From Candidatus Treponema caballi (GTDB lineage Bacteria > Spirochaetota > Spirochaetia > Treponematales > Treponemataceae): a DNA stretch of 64,000 nt. The position numbers and the translations under genes are program-made. The notes beneath the pieces were generated by a model that saw only the letters and a program-made list of their open reading frames with translations, was not told where the DNA came from and searched no databases. The DNA lies in the NCBI GenBank assembly GCA_018066285.1, contig JAGHRS010000019.1:62001-126000 (forward strand), read 5' to 3'. Numbering within the stretch: the stretch's first letter is position 1; every line of letters begins with the position of its first letter. Positions 34,387 to 42,931 of the stretch are shown here, one piece after another.

Positions 34387-36423
34387 TTACGTCCGCTTTA
34401 TCAGTGCGTAGAGCCCGTCCTGTGTGAGCGCAATCCAGAGCGGGCGGCCGTGCGGGCAGTGCGGATCAGGCAGTGCGAGAATCTGTGAAGCCAGCATGCG
34501 GCCGGTTCCCTCATCGAGATAGTGGCCTTCCTTTACGGCGCTGCGGCAGGCGGTATACGCTGCGAGCGTCCTTTGAAGCTCGGCCGGCTCAATCCGCTTT
34601 TCTATAAGCGCAGTGTACAGGTCGCCGGCTTTTCCCTGCCAGGTCGCTGGAACGGCCGTTACTTCCCAGATACCGGCTTCAACCTGCTTTAACGAGAATC
34701 CTGCTTCATCAAGGGCTGGCAGAAGCGAGTTCAGGTACGCATCGTCTGTATCAGACTCTGTCTCAAACGATTCGGCTATCAGAAGCGGCTGTTTCCTGCC
34801 GCATCCTTTCATGAACTTATCGTACAGAATGCGCTCGTGTCCTGCGTGCTGGTCAATCAGAAGCAGCGTGCCATCCTTTTCGACAGCGAGGAACACCTGC
34901 ATTATCTGGCCGATGTACTTAAACGAATCAAGCGGCACGTGCGGCGTCTCGTCAGGCGCGCCAAAAGCGGATGAAGCTGGAGTTGAAGATGCGGCGCCCG
35001 TAAAAGCGCAACCAGCTGTAGTTGAAGAATCGTTCGTGCTAAAAGCAGACTCAGTTCCTGTCGGACGACCGGCGGTATAAGCGTACTCAGTTTCAGTTGA
35101 AGAGGCGCCGCTTACGTAAGCGCCCGCGGCTCCTGTCGGACGACTGCCGCTGAAAGCACTTGCAGTTCCTGTTGGACGGCCGCTCGTGTAAGCGTACTCA
35201 TTTCCAGCGTTCAGCGCTGCCTCTGCAAGCGAGCGTGCAGCTGAGCGAGGTTCGCTTTCGGGGCGGGAAGCGCCGTACGCGGCATCATCTGCGACGCTGG
35301 TGCTGCCGTCAAATCCCATGTCCGTCTGCTGCCAGCTGCTTTCCATGACGGCATCGCGCTTTTCCTCAGACTGGCGTACATAAAAGCTCCGTACGGCGGT
35401 GCTGACTGCGTGATGTACGGCGGAAATATCCTTGAAGCGCACCTCTTTCTTTGCAGGGTGAATGTTGAAGTCGACGAGAGCCGGGTTAATCTCTAAGAAA
35501 AGGACGGCTGCCGGGTGCGTTCCATTCGGGAAGAAACCCGTCGCGCCGTACTCGATTGCCTGTAAGAGCGAATACTCCTGAACGCGGCGTCCGTTTACGT
35601 AAATCAAAAGGTGGCGTTTATCCGCGCGGGAAACTGCGGGATCGCCAAGAAGCAGAGTAATGCGCCAATCTCCAAAATCGTCTGACAGTGTCTTGTCCTG
35701 TACGGTAATCTCTGAAAAGAGGTCGGGGCTTTCGTTCATCTCGAAGGCTTCGACAAAGCGTTCTGCGAGCGATTCGCCTGCAGGCAGATCAAGCCGTGTC
35801 TTGCCGTCTGCAATAAGGCGGAATGATATATCGGTGAAGGGAAGTGCTTTTTCAATGAAAATCTGCCTGCACTGAGCGGTCTCAGTTGCGGGGCGTTTCA
35901 AAAAGAGGCGGCGGGCGGGGATGTCTTCAAAAAGCGCCTGGCTCTTTACGGTTGTGCCTTCTGTGCGTGTTGCAGGGGTGATGTTGTTCCCGCCTGACCC
36001 TGCGAGCGGAGCGGCGAGTTTCCAGGCTACGTCTTCGCCCCGCCTTCTGGAGACAATCTCAAGGCGGCTCACTGCTGCAATGGAAGCGAGCGCCTCGCCG
36101 CGGAAACCGAGCGTTGAAAGGGCCTTAAGGTCATCTTCACTGGTGATTTTGCTTGTACTGTGCGGATGTGCCGCAGCGGCGAGGTCTTCTTTCGTCATGC
36201 CGATGCCGTTGTCGGTAACGGTTACGCTGTCTATGCCGCCGCCTGAAATGTCGGCTGTTATGGCATCAGCACCAGAGTCGACCGCGTTATCAAGCATCTC
36301 GCGCAGAATGGAAGCAGGCCTGTCTATGACTTCACCTGCTGCAATCTTTCGCGCAACTTCAGTTGGAAGCGGCTTTACGGGGCGGGTACTTACTGTACGG
36401 TACTGATGCTGATTCTGCGCCAT
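34387..36423 (-). CDS. mutL: DNA mismatch repair protein MutL
   Basis: MutL couples mismatch recognition by MutS to strand incision. This copy has 678 residues. The GHKL ATPase domain shows EVARKIAAGEVIDRPASI and DNGIGM; STLGFRGEALASI follows. The C-terminal domain has LIDQHAGHERILYD, close to the endonuclease motif DQHAx2Ex4E but with D as the last residue, then ACRSAV and CPHGRP, so it probably nicks DNA, as expected without MutH. The linker at about 408-485 is a degenerate 12-13-residue repeat. I start it at the ATG at 36423; a TTG at 36456 lies inside xseB and adds atypical residues. Confidence 0.95.
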   Translation of the reverse strand: MAQNQHQYRTVSTRPVKPLPTEVARKIAAGEVIDRPASILREMLDNAVDSGADAITADISGGGIDSVTVTDNGIGMTKEDLAAAAHPHSTSKITSEDDLKALSTLGFRGEALASIAAVSRLEIVSRRRGEDVAWKLAAPLAGSGGNNITPATRTEGTTVKSQALFEDIPARRLFLKRPATETAQCRQIFIEKALPFTDISFRLIADGKTRLDLPAGESLAERFVEAFEMNESPDLFSEITVQDKTLSDDFGDWRITLLLGDPAVSRADKRHLLIYVNGRRVQEYSLLQAIEYGATGFFPNGTHPAAVLFLEINPALVDFNIHPAKKEVRFKDISAVHHAVSTAVRSFYVRQSEEKRDAVMESSWQQTDMGFDGSTSVADDAAYGASRPESEPRSAARSLAEAALNAGNEYAYTSGRPTGTASAFSGSRPTGAAGAYVSGASSTETEYAYTAGRPTGTESAFSTNDSSTTAGCAFTGAASSTPASSAFGAPDETPHVPLDSFKYIGQIMQVFLAVEKDGTLLLIDQHAGHERILYDKFMKGCGRKQPLLIAESFETESDTDDAYLNSLLPALDEAGFSLKQVEAGIWEVTAVPATWQGKAGDLYTALIEKRIEPAELQRTLAAYTACRSAVKEGHYLDEGTGRMLASQILALPDPHCPHGRPLWIALTQDGLYALIKRT
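34968..35200 (-). repeat. Degenerate 36/39-base tandem repeat in mutL linker
   Basis: About seven in-frame units of 36 or 39 bases encode variants of AYTSGRPTGTAS and AFSGSRPTGAAG. Units alternate between GRPTG and a SSTET/SSTTA core. They sit in the disordered linker between ATPase and endonuclease domains. Confidence 0.75.
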
Positions 36424-36433
36424 CTTGTTTCTC

Positions 36434-36679
36434 TTAAGCCTTCTGGGCGTCGTCAAGGCCTGAGAACAGGTCGAGTTCGGGTGATTCTTCAGGCTGGACA
36501 GGCTGATTCATCAGAATCTGGATTTTGCCTTCAATCTTGTCGATATCCTTTTCCATGCCGCGGGCGAGCGTAATGCCTTCTTCAAAGCAGGCAAGCGCAT
36601 CCTCAAGGCTGAGCTCAGGATTCTTGATCTTGTCTGAAAGTTCTTCAAGCCGTGCAAGTTTGTCTTCGAATTTCTTCAT
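36434..36679 (-). CDS. xseB: Exodeoxyribonuclease VII small subunit
   Basis: An 81-residue protein with the short helical XseB pattern (FEDKLARLEELSDKIKNPEL, then SLEDALACFEEGITLARG). Several copies bind each XseA chain to form the single-strand exonuclease VII. It follows xseA by 18 bases and precedes mutL by ten, with AGGAGAACG as ribosome-binding site. The tail (PEESPELDLFSGLD) is acidic as in relatives. Confidence 0.93.
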   Translation of the reverse strand: MKKFEDKLARLEELSDKIKNPELSLEDALACFEEGITLARGMEKDIDKIEGKIQILMNQPVQPEESPELDLFSGLDDAQKA

Positions 36680-36697
36680 ATCGTTCTCCTCCGCCGT

Positions 36698-37921
36698 TTA
36701 CCGTTCACATCCGGTTACGGCTGCGGTAATCTTTCCTTCTTTAGGGATAATCTCAAGAAGCTGTCCGTTGGTTAATCCTTCCGGGCTTCTGATGATTTTT
36801 CCCGTCTCTTTATCGCGCACCATCGCAAATCCCCTGTTCAGGATTGACTTCGGATCTGCTGCCTCAAGCTGGATGATGGCTTTCTCAACGCGCTGTCTTG
36901 TTTCATCGCAGCGTACCTTCATGTTCTCAAGAAGCGCTTCCTTTGCATCGCTGAACGCTGAAAGCACCGGCTGTTCAATCTGACGGAAACGCAGCTCCAG
37001 ATTTTCACCGCTGAATGAGCGGACAAGGTTACGCGCGTTGTCTATCTTTACATCCATGAAGCGGATGAGCTCGTCCTTGCTTCTTGAAAGCGTCGTCAGT
37101 ATGTCAGTGAGAAGCGGCGTACACAGTTCTGCGGCAGCGGACGGCGTCGGCGCGCGCATATCGGCTGCAAAGTCGCTTATCGCCCAGTCAATTTCGTGAC
37201 CGACTGCAGAAACGACAGGAATCTTTGATGCAGCAACGGCGCGCACGACTTCTTCCTCGCTGAAGGGCAGCAGGTCTTCAATGGAGCCGCCGCCACGACC
37301 TACGATAAGCACATCCGCCATGTCGTAGCGGTTCGCTGTCTGGATCTGGCGGACAATGGTAGCTGCCGCCTCTGCGCCCTGTACAATGGCTGGAAGGATG
37401 ACGATGCTCACGCACGGGTTACGGCGGCGCACAATCTGGCAGATATCGCGCAGTCCTGCTCCTGTAGGTGTTGTTACGACGCCGATTCTGCGCGGAAAGA
37501 ACGGCAGTGGCTTTTTGTTTTCGCTGTCAAAAAGGCCTTCCATGGCAAGGCGTCTCTTGCGCTCTTCAAGCATGGCCAGAATATCACCGGCGCCCGCCTG
37601 TTCCATTGAATCGACCTGTATCTGGTAATTGCCGCGCGCAGGGTACACTGTCATGCGGCCTTTAACGCGCACCTGCATGCCGTCCCGCGGCTGGAAATTC
37701 AGGTACATGGCTCTTCCGCGCCACATGACTGCAGAAAGGGTTGCTGTCTTATCCTTGAGGGTGAAATAGACGTGACCTGCGCTCGATGGCTTCCAGTTGG
37801 AAATCTCGCCTTCAACGGTGACGGCGGGAAGGGTGCCTTCAATGAGCTCCTTCATGATATCCGTCAGTTGAGAGACGGTGAGCGTCTGGTTCTGTAATGT
37901 GCTGAATTGTGACAGTTCCAT
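36698..37921 (-). CDS. xseA: Exodeoxyribonuclease VII large subunit
   Basis: A 407-residue XseA. The N-terminal OB-fold has VEGEISNWKPSSAGHVYFTL and GRMTVYPARGNYQI. The catalytic core has RRIGVVTTPTGAGLRDICQ and the diagnostic LIVGRGGGSIEDLLPFSEE, followed by VGHEIDWAISDFAAD. With XseB it degrades single-stranded DNA from both ends. At 407 residues it is a little shorter than E. coli XseA because the coiled coil is shorter. AGGGG precedes its ATG. Confidence 0.95.
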   Translation of the reverse strand: MELSQFSTLQNQTLTVSQLTDIMKELIEGTLPAVTVEGEISNWKPSSAGHVYFTLKDKTATLSAVMWRGRAMYLNFQPRDGMQVRVKGRMTVYPARGNYQIQVDSMEQAGAGDILAMLEERKRRLAMEGLFDSENKKPLPFFPRRIGVVTTPTGAGLRDICQIVRRRNPCVSIVILPAIVQGAEAAATIVRQIQTANRYDMADVLIVGRGGGSIEDLLPFSEEEVVRAVAASKIPVVSAVGHEIDWAISDFAADMRAPTPSAAAELCTPLLTDILTTLSRSKDELIRFMDVKIDNARNLVRSFSGENLELRFRQIEQPVLSAFSDAKEALLENMKVRCDETRQRVEKAIIQLEAADPKSILNRGFAMVRDKETGKIIRSPEGLTNGQLLEIIPKEGKITAAVTGCER

Positions 37922-37972
37922 CTAATCCCCTCTGTTGTGCGCAAATTATATCACACTTTTATTTTAAAATCC

Positions 37973-37978
37973 GATAAT
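37973..37978 (+). promoter_or_regulatory. -10 element before spiro-SPASM gene
   Basis: GATAAT ends eight bases before the ATG at 37987. No ribosome-binding site follows and no convincing -35 is seen, so this is another leaderless candidate. Confidence 0.35.
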
Positions 37979-37986
37979 TAACACGT

Positions 37987-39552
37987 ATGAAAACCCTTAT
38001 TACGCTTTTTGCAGAAAAAATAGAAAAAGAATTCCTTCCTGAAGTCATTTCCTGGGCATGTTCTGTTCCGGATGCATCGAAAATCCTTATCTGCGGCGGC
38101 AATGCGGATGTGCTTGCAGCTGCAGAAAAAGACATTCCTGAATTTGAGCAGTCCTTACCTGTAATATATGCAGAAACGCCGCTTCTGGCTGATGTTTTAA
38201 AAGCTGTTCTTGATACTGCGGATGATGCTGAGACAGTTCTTTTCGGGCGTCTCGAGTGTCCGTTCTATGATGCAAGACTCACCGCGGAAACGTATAAGCT
38301 TCATACAGATTACGCTGCTGAATACTCGTTTGCTGACGGCTATCCGTTTGGCGTTGTTCCGGAATTTGTGGCAACCGGTACTGTCCGTACGCTTCAGGCG
38401 CTTTGTGGCATGAAAGACGGATTTGCTGAAAAGCCGTTCGATAACGAGGCGCTTTTCTCACTGATTAAGACTGACATCAACTCTTTCGACATAGAAACGC
38501 TTATTTCTCCTGTTGATTACAGGATGCTCCGCCTTGACTTCTCGTACAGCACAAAGCGCGGTCTCGTTCTGTGCCGCCGCCTCGCTGCCCTTAAGTCAGA
38601 TCTGACAGCAAAACTGGGCCATGCTCCATCTGCTGTTGAGCTGTGCGATGAGGCTTCCGTAAATGAAGGAATACTTCACACGCTGCCAGGTTTCTACGCG
38701 GTGCAGGTTTCAGCGGCTTGTGCGGGAACCTGTAATTACTGCCCGTACCCCGAAGCCTGCAAGAAAAAGTATGGTACGGCGCCATCAGCATGCAAGACAT
38801 TCATGAAGAAAGAAGATTTCGCGCGCCTTGTCGATAAAATCGCTGCATTCTCAGATGACGCCGTCGTCTCTCTTTCACTCTGGGGCGAGAGCCTGCTTCA
38901 TCCTGAGATTGTTGAGCTCATAAAAACTGTGCTTTCAAAGCCATCTCTTTCTATATTGATAGAGACAGACTGCGAGAATCTGACGCAGCCGCTCATTGAT
39001 GAAATTGCCGCAGCCATAAAAGCCGCTTCTCCGCGGACTAACGGCAAGAGCGCCGTCATGTGGATTTGCGGTGTTGACGCTGTCTCTGAGGCAACGTACC
39101 GTGCCCTTCACGGAGAAAACGGGCTGACGCTTGCTGCCGTAACCGAAAAGGTTCATGCACTTGAAGCTGCGTTCCCTGGTGATGTGTACGCCCAGATGGT
39201 CCGCGTCAACGAAAACGAGGATGAGCTTGAGACGTTCTTCCGCGGCTGGAACAACCGCATCATCCAGAAGTACGACTATGTGTCAGGCCAGTTGCCCGAC
39301 AGAAAGCCTGCTGACTTAAGCCCGGTAAAGCGTAACTGCTGCTGGCACCTGCGCCGCGACATGAGCATCCTCGTGGATGGAAGTGTCCCGCTCTGCCGCC
39401 AGTTCATGTTCTGCTCTGTAGTTGGAAATGCGCTTACCGATGACCTTGAAACAATCTGGAAGGCTTCAGAAGAAAGCCTTGCACTTCATATAGAAGAAAA
39501 ATACGAAGGATTATGCCGGAACTGCGATGAGTTCTATACCTGCAACTTTTAA
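37987..39552 (+). CDS. Spiro-SPASM radical SAM protein
   Basis: A 521-residue protein with three parts. Residues 1-230 are an unfamiliar N-terminal alpha/beta domain. A radical SAM domain follows with the 4Fe-4S motif CAGTCNYC (C245, C249, C252) and SLSLWGESLLHPEI. A SPASM-like end has CCWHLRRDMSILVDGSVPLC and a CRNCDEFYTC cluster that would bind a second iron-sulfur centre. It fits the TIGRFAM family named spiro-SPASM, which is restricted to spirochaetes and has no known reaction. It heads a four-gene unit with glycan-type enzymes, and the next gene starts 26 bp inside its end. Confidence 0.9.
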   Translation: MKTLITLFAEKIEKEFLPEVISWACSVPDASKILICGGNADVLAAAEKDIPEFEQSLPVIYAETPLLADVLKAVLDTADDAETVLFGRLECPFYDARLTAETYKLHTDYAAEYSFADGYPFGVVPEFVATGTVRTLQALCGMKDGFAEKPFDNEALFSLIKTDINSFDIETLISPVDYRMLRLDFSYSTKRGLVLCRRLAALKSDLTAKLGHAPSAVELCDEASVNEGILHTLPGFYAVQVSAACAGTCNYCPYPEACKKKYGTAPSACKTFMKKEDFARLVDKIAAFSDDAVVSLSLWGESLLHPEIVELIKTVLSKPSLSILIETDCENLTQPLIDEIAAAIKAASPRTNGKSAVMWICGVDAVSEATYRALHGENGLTLAAVTEKVHALEAAFPGDVYAQMVRVNENEDELETFFRGWNNRIIQKYDYVSGQLPDRKPADLSPVKRNCCWHLRRDMSILVDGSVPLCRQFMFCSVVGNALTDDLETIWKASEESLALHIEEKYEGLCRNCDEFYTCNF

Positions 39553-40489
39553 TGAGCGCCAGATAAAGCGCGTCATTCTGGGCGGTGAAAAACCCAGGAC
39601 AAATGCAAAGATTTCTCTTTCAGTCATCCTCCTGAGCAGGAGTGGTACGCCGTTCCGTGCAGGAAACCTTGACCAGCTGCTTTCCATCGGCTTTTCGGAC
39701 ATCATTTCCGTTGAGATGTCTGCTGAAAATTACAACCTGGAAGACATTTCACGACGGTATCCGTCTGTGAAGTTCATCGCACCTGAAGAAAAATGCACGC
39801 TCGGGGATATGATCAACATCGGCATGTCAGAAGCCCGCGAGAATTACGTGCTTGTTGTGTGGGATACGCTTCACATTCCGCCGCGTTCAATCAATTCGTA
39901 CGTGTTGAAACGCCTTGAGGATGAGAATATCCTCTGCTACGTTCCTATGCTTTCAAATGCCCTCATGCAGTCTCTTCCTGTCAGGATGATGCCATCCGTT
40001 GAGAACAAGGCGCTTTCCGTAACTGGCGAGCTTGTCGTTCAGGATAAGGCCCCGACGCTCTATCCGGTTGATTATGTCGGTCTCTACAACAAAAGGAAGT
40101 TTAAGGAACTTGGCGGATATGATTATTCCATAAAGTCACCATACTGGCAGAATCTTGATTTTTCTATGCGCGCATGGCTCTGGGGGGAACAGATCCGCAT
40201 GATGCCGCAGCTCCGCTTCAAGTACGAAACTGAGTTCCAGTCAGAAGATACAACGCCAGATTATTCCCAGCTCAAGTTTTTCCTTAAGAATATTGCCCCG
40301 CGTTTCAGCGAGGATCATGCATATATCCCGAAATCGCTGTTCCTGTCGTATTACAGAAACTCTGGCTGCGGTATTACCGAAGCTTTTGAGGATTTCAGGA
40401 AAGCCCGCATCTGGGTGGAAAAGAATAAATACCGTTTCAAGACAGATGCATCTCATCTTGTAACATCATGGGAGAGTCTTCCTTTATGA
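39527..40489 (+). CDS. Glycosyltransferase family 2-like protein
   Basis: A 320-residue soluble protein with a GT-A-like layout: SVILLSRSGTPFRAGNLDQL as the first strand and turn, LGDMINIGMSEARENYVLVV leading to a possible metal motif (WDTLHI, in place of DxD), and YPVDYVGLYNKRKFKELGGY later, the acceptor-side signature of many GT2 enzymes. The metal motif is not canonical, so activity is uncertain. It overlaps both neighbours (26 bp upstream, ATGA downstream), which indicates tight coupling within the spiro-SPASM cluster. Confidence 0.8.
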   Translation: MSSIPATFNERQIKRVILGGEKPRTNAKISLSVILLSRSGTPFRAGNLDQLLSIGFSDIISVEMSAENYNLEDISRRYPSVKFIAPEEKCTLGDMINIGMSEARENYVLVVWDTLHIPPRSINSYVLKRLEDENILCYVPMLSNALMQSLPVRMMPSVENKALSVTGELVVQDKAPTLYPVDYVGLYNKRKFKELGGYDYSIKSPYWQNLDFSMRAWLWGEQIRMMPQLRFKYETEFQSEDTTPDYSQLKFFLKNIAPRFSEDHAYIPKSLFLSYYRNSGCGITEAFEDFRKARIWVEKNKYRFKTDASHLVTSWESLPL

Positions 40490-42918
40490 CAATAGTTATC
40501 GTTCAAAGCCGTCTCGGCTCAACACGCCTTCCGGAAAAGGGGTTGCTCCCCGTCGGCGGAAAGCCTGCCATCGCTCATGTGCTTGATACCATGCGTCATG
40601 TTCCTGCAGATGCGTATTACCTTGCTACTGATGAGGCATCATACGAAAGGCTCGCTCCTGTTGCGGCAGACTGCGGCTGGGAATGCTTCGCCGGTCCTGC
40701 TGAAGATGTGCTTGAACGCTTCTGCCTGCTCATTGAAAAAACACATGCAGACGTTGTTGTCCGGGCAACCGGCGATAATCCCTTCCTTTTTGCTGATGCC
40801 GCTTCGGCTTCCCTTGAAGAATTTCTGTCAAGAATAGAAAAGGGAAATCCGTGTGACTACTTCACCTATACAGGCCTTCCACACGGAAGCGGCATAGAGG
40901 TTATGAATGCCGCCTCGCTTCTTGATACAAGAAGGCTTACAAAAAGCCCTTATGACCATGAACATGTAGGGCCTGCACTCTATAACCACGACGATTATTG
41001 GAAATGCGTTTTCGAACCGGCTCCTGAAAAGTGGAATCATCCAGAACTCAGGACGACGATTGACACGTTCGGAGATTACCGTCGCGCATTACGGATGTTC
41101 GAAGCCATGAAGGAAAACGGCCCAGCCTGCGGTTGCGACCCGGCTGCACGGACAGCTGCCATCATTGAAGCAGCGAACCTTCCGTACATAAAGAATCCGG
41201 TACTTTTCGTGCCTTCAACTGAAGCCGGACACGGAACGGGCCATCTCCGCCGCTGTCTTTCTCTTGCAAAAGAACTGAACGCTGACATATACATCCCTGA
41301 AGACGCAACGCTTGCAGAAGCAGAACCGCTGCTTGCCGAAACAGGTCTTGATTCCCTTCAGGTAATCAGAACGCTGCCGGTTCCGTCCGAAGCAGAACCG
41401 CGGTCCATGTATTCGCTTGTTGTTGCAGACATGTTCTCTCTTAAGGATACGTTTGCAAAGAAACTGCGTGCGCTCGGACCGCTTGCCGCCATTGATGAAG
41501 GCTCATCGTTCACAGACTGCTGCGATTACCTGCTCGACATCATTCCGGCTGTGCAGTACACACGGCGTCCCAATTTCCAGAATGCACAGTTCATTCCGCT
41601 TCCGGAGCACAGAAAAACGGCGCCTGTCACTGAATGTAAGACGGCGCTTGTTTCCATCGGCGGTGAAGACCCTAAGGGCTTTACCGCTGTTGCAAAAGCT
41701 GCGTGTGAAGCTCTCGGCCTTGCCGTTACGGCGGTTACCGCGGAGGCTCCCGTTCAGAACCTGAAGGAAAAGCTCGCTGACTATGACCTTGTTGTCACGC
41801 ATTACGGCTTTACCGCTTTTGAGGCGCGCGCCGCAGGGTGCCGTGTGCTTACGCTTGCAACCACGCCGCTTCATCAGAAACTGTCTGAAGCTCAGGGATT
41901 CGCCTGCATTCCGGCAAAGGAACTTTCTTCTGCTAAACGTGCTTCGTCAGCTTTCAGCCGTGCCCTTGTAGAATGCGGAGGTAACGAAGGCTTCCGGCAG
42001 ACAGAAAGCGGAAGTCACGAAAACGCGGACCTTGCTTCTTACCTCAGGGATCTCGCATCAGGTCACAGAAACTTCTGTCCTGTGTGCCGTGAAAATGCAG
42101 CTGATCCTGTCGTTGCACGCACACAGTACAAAACGTACAGAAAGTGCCCTGTGTGCGGCATGACCTATCTTTCATGGAGCAGAAAACCTGTATCGGATTA
42201 CAGCAAGGCTTATTTCTTTGAAGAATATAAAAATCAGTACGGAAAAACGTATCTTGAAGATTTTGATTTAATAAAAAAGCAGGGCGAACGCCGCATGGCA
42301 GAAATCTGCGCTCTGTATGACGATAAGAAAAAACTGCCGAAAAAGGTACTCGACATAGGATGTGCGTACGGCCCGTTCCTTGCAGCTGCAGCTCAGTCAG
42401 GCTGGCGCTGTTACGGAACAGACATATCAGAAGATGCCGTTACATATGTCCGCGACAATCTCGGTTTTCATGCAGTGACTGCAGCATATCCGGCTCTCGA
42501 TGCGGATGAGCTTGATTCGCATGCATTCGGAGCCGTGACCATGTGGTATGTCATTGAGCATTTTGAAGACCTTGACGCCGTTCTGGCAAAGACAGCAGAA
42601 CTGATTCCTGAAGGCGGCGTTTTCGCGTTCGGTACACCGGCAGGCCACGGCGTCTCATCCACATACTGCCCGGATAAGTTTTTTGAGCAGAGTCCGTCTG
42701 ATCATTACAGCATCTGGGATGAAAAGACCTGCGGAAAAATCCTTGCAAAATATGGTTTCAGAGTAGTGAAGACAGTCTCAACCGGACATCACGCGGAACG
42801 TTTCCCGCTTAAAAAGCAGGCAGCCGCCGGTAGTTTCAGATACAGACTGCTCACTGTATTCAGCCGGATGCGTCATCTCGGTGACACGTTCGAAGTGTAT
42901 TGCGTAAAGACAAGGTAA
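40486..42918 (+). CDS. Cytidylyltransferase/PseG-like/methyltransferase fusion
   Basis: An 810-residue three-part enzyme. Residues 1-235 match SpsF/NeuA-type cytidylyltransferases (VQSRLGSTRLPEKGLLPVGG, RATGDNP), which activate acidic sugars with CMP. Residues 240-520 resemble PseG sugar-nucleotide hydrolases (EAGHGTGHLRRCLSLAKEL, VSIGGEDPKGF, VVTHYGFTAFEARAAGC). Residues 530-810 have a zinc ribbon with two CxxC pairs (CPVC, CPVC), then a class I SAM methyltransferase (VLDIGCAYGPFLAAA, GTDIS). I start at the ATG at 40486, which forms ATGA with the previous stop and has GGGAG ahead. The fusion suggests successive steps on one nucleotide sugar. Confidence 0.9.
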   Translation: MTIVIVQSRLGSTRLPEKGLLPVGGKPAIAHVLDTMRHVPADAYYLATDEASYERLAPVAADCGWECFAGPAEDVLERFCLLIEKTHADVVVRATGDNPFLFADAASASLEEFLSRIEKGNPCDYFTYTGLPHGSGIEVMNAASLLDTRRLTKSPYDHEHVGPALYNHDDYWKCVFEPAPEKWNHPELRTTIDTFGDYRRALRMFEAMKENGPACGCDPAARTAAIIEAANLPYIKNPVLFVPSTEAGHGTGHLRRCLSLAKELNADIYIPEDATLAEAEPLLAETGLDSLQVIRTLPVPSEAEPRSMYSLVVADMFSLKDTFAKKLRALGPLAAIDEGSSFTDCCDYLLDIIPAVQYTRRPNFQNAQFIPLPEHRKTAPVTECKTALVSIGGEDPKGFTAVAKAACEALGLAVTAVTAEAPVQNLKEKLADYDLVVTHYGFTAFEARAAGCRVLTLATTPLHQKLSEAQGFACIPAKELSSAKRASSAFSRALVECGGNEGFRQTESGSHENADLASYLRDLASGHRNFCPVCRENAADPVVARTQYKTYRKCPVCGMTYLSWSRKPVSDYSKAYFFEEYKNQYGKTYLEDFDLIKKQGERRMAEICALYDDKKKLPKKVLDIGCAYGPFLAAAAQSGWRCYGTDISEDAVTYVRDNLGFHAVTAAYPALDADELDSHAFGAVTMWYVIEHFEDLDAVLAKTAELIPEGGVFAFGTPAGHGVSSTYCPDKFFEQSPSDHYSIWDEKTCGKILAKYGFRVVKTVSTGHHAERFPLKKQAAAGSFRYRLLTVFSRMRHLGDTFEVYCVKTR

Positions 42919-42931
42919 GGGGAGGAATATC

